Positions 63,906 to 64,000 of a DNA stretch of 64,000 nucleotides are shown piece after piece (the stretch's first letter is position 1; the number at the start of each line of letters is the position of its first letter). The position numbers and the translations under genes were made by a program. Source of the stretch: Candidatus Wolfebacteria bacterium GW2011_GWE2_44_13 (GTDB lineage Bacteria > Patescibacteria > Paceibacteria > UBA6257 > UBA9933); NCBI GenBank assembly GCA_001000675.1, contig LCHW01000002.1:103187-167186 (forward strand), read 5' to 3'. Under the pieces are notes generated by a model. It was not told the DNA's origin and searched no databases. It was given only the letters and a program-made list of their open reading frames with translations.

Positions 63906-64000
63906 TATAATGAGGGTTTGATCCTGGCCCAGGATGAACGCTGGCGGCGTGGATAAGGCATGCAAGTCGAACGAACCCTTCGGGGTTAGTGGCGAACGAG
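63906..64000 (+). rRNA. rrs: 16S ribosomal RNA, 5' end (partial)
   Basis: GGGTTTGATCCTGGCCCAGG, then ATGAACGCTGGCGGCGTGGAT and GGCATGCAAGTCGAACG match the start of bacterial 16S rRNA. The CCTGGCCCAGGATGAACGC form and GTGGATAAGGCATGC are of the type seen in Parcubacteria. The start was set by counting back from GATC as in E. coli; the mature end is not known. The gene continues past the window. Confidence 0.96.

Overview
The window looks like a chromosomal segment of a reduced-genome member of the Patescibacteria (CPR), most likely the Parcubacteria side. The evidence is the 5' end of a CPR-like 16S rRNA gene at the right edge, and a full housekeeping set in stripped-down versions: SMC without a visible hinge, DNA polymerase I without an exonuclease-sized middle, RNA polymerase alpha without a C-terminal domain, and release factor 1 without its N-terminal domain. 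Large prepilin-anchored surface proteins and many short orphan proteins also fit. TGA is used as a stop (for example infA), so the code is standard. This placement is inference; no search was run.

Layout. 1-2250: four orphan proteins with degenerate response-regulator receiver folds. 2284-4485: smc (minus). 4500-6880: a repeat-rich spacer and four small orphan genes, each with its own promoter, structured leader and terminator. 6947-8517: rnc, nusB, rpmF (minus). 8644-9562: two divergent small orphans. 9634-13535: ruvB, yidC, khpB, a 515-residue orphan and a duplicated khpB tail. 13623-25900: surface proteins (peptidoglycan-binding/Ig-like, prepilin, S74 fibre) interleaved with polA, eno and gpmI. 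26014-32743: a one-pass membrane protein, then infA-rpmJ-rpsM-rpsK-rpsD-rpoA-rplQ, tuf, a long hairpin and rpsJ. 32961-35124: a Nudix hydrolase and two paralogous membrane orphans. 35212-37244: infC-rpmI-rplT, tmRNA and smpB. 37348-43506: argS, folD and an LCP protein among more small orphan genes. 43627-50482: rlmN, pth, lepB, hisS, HIT, rpsU, yqeY, a possible nuclease and ychF. 50534-53741: Kelch-prepilin, fba and a response regulator. 53816-59187: a tightly coupled ligase / E1-like / nitroreductase / histidine kinase operon. 59316-63069: rplY, a lytic transglycosylase, prfA, rpmE and a tiny membrane protein. 63702-64000: the rRNA promoter and start of 16S.

Two gene classes are intermingled. 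Housekeeping genes sit in compact, often overlapping runs with weak Shine-Dalgarno sequences. The orphan genes are stand-alone units: near-consensus TTGACA-17-TATNNN promoter, strong AGGAGG-type ribosome site, one short gene and a GC-rich terminator. In thirteen such promoters an AG dinucleotide follows the -10 box at the position expected for the transcription start (twelve with exactly six bases between, one with four). This looks like a shared expression system for an accessory gene set.

The strongest candidate for an undescribed system is the response regulator plus ligase-E1-nitroreductase-histidine kinase block (53349-59187). It could make or modify a small molecule under two-component control. 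Other unusual items are the structured leaders at 4.8-6.5 kb, a 120-nt hairpin between tuf and rpsJ, a palindromic element inserted in frame in folD, and active-site substitutions in RNase III (Asp to Asn) and peptidyl-tRNA hydrolase (Asn to His).
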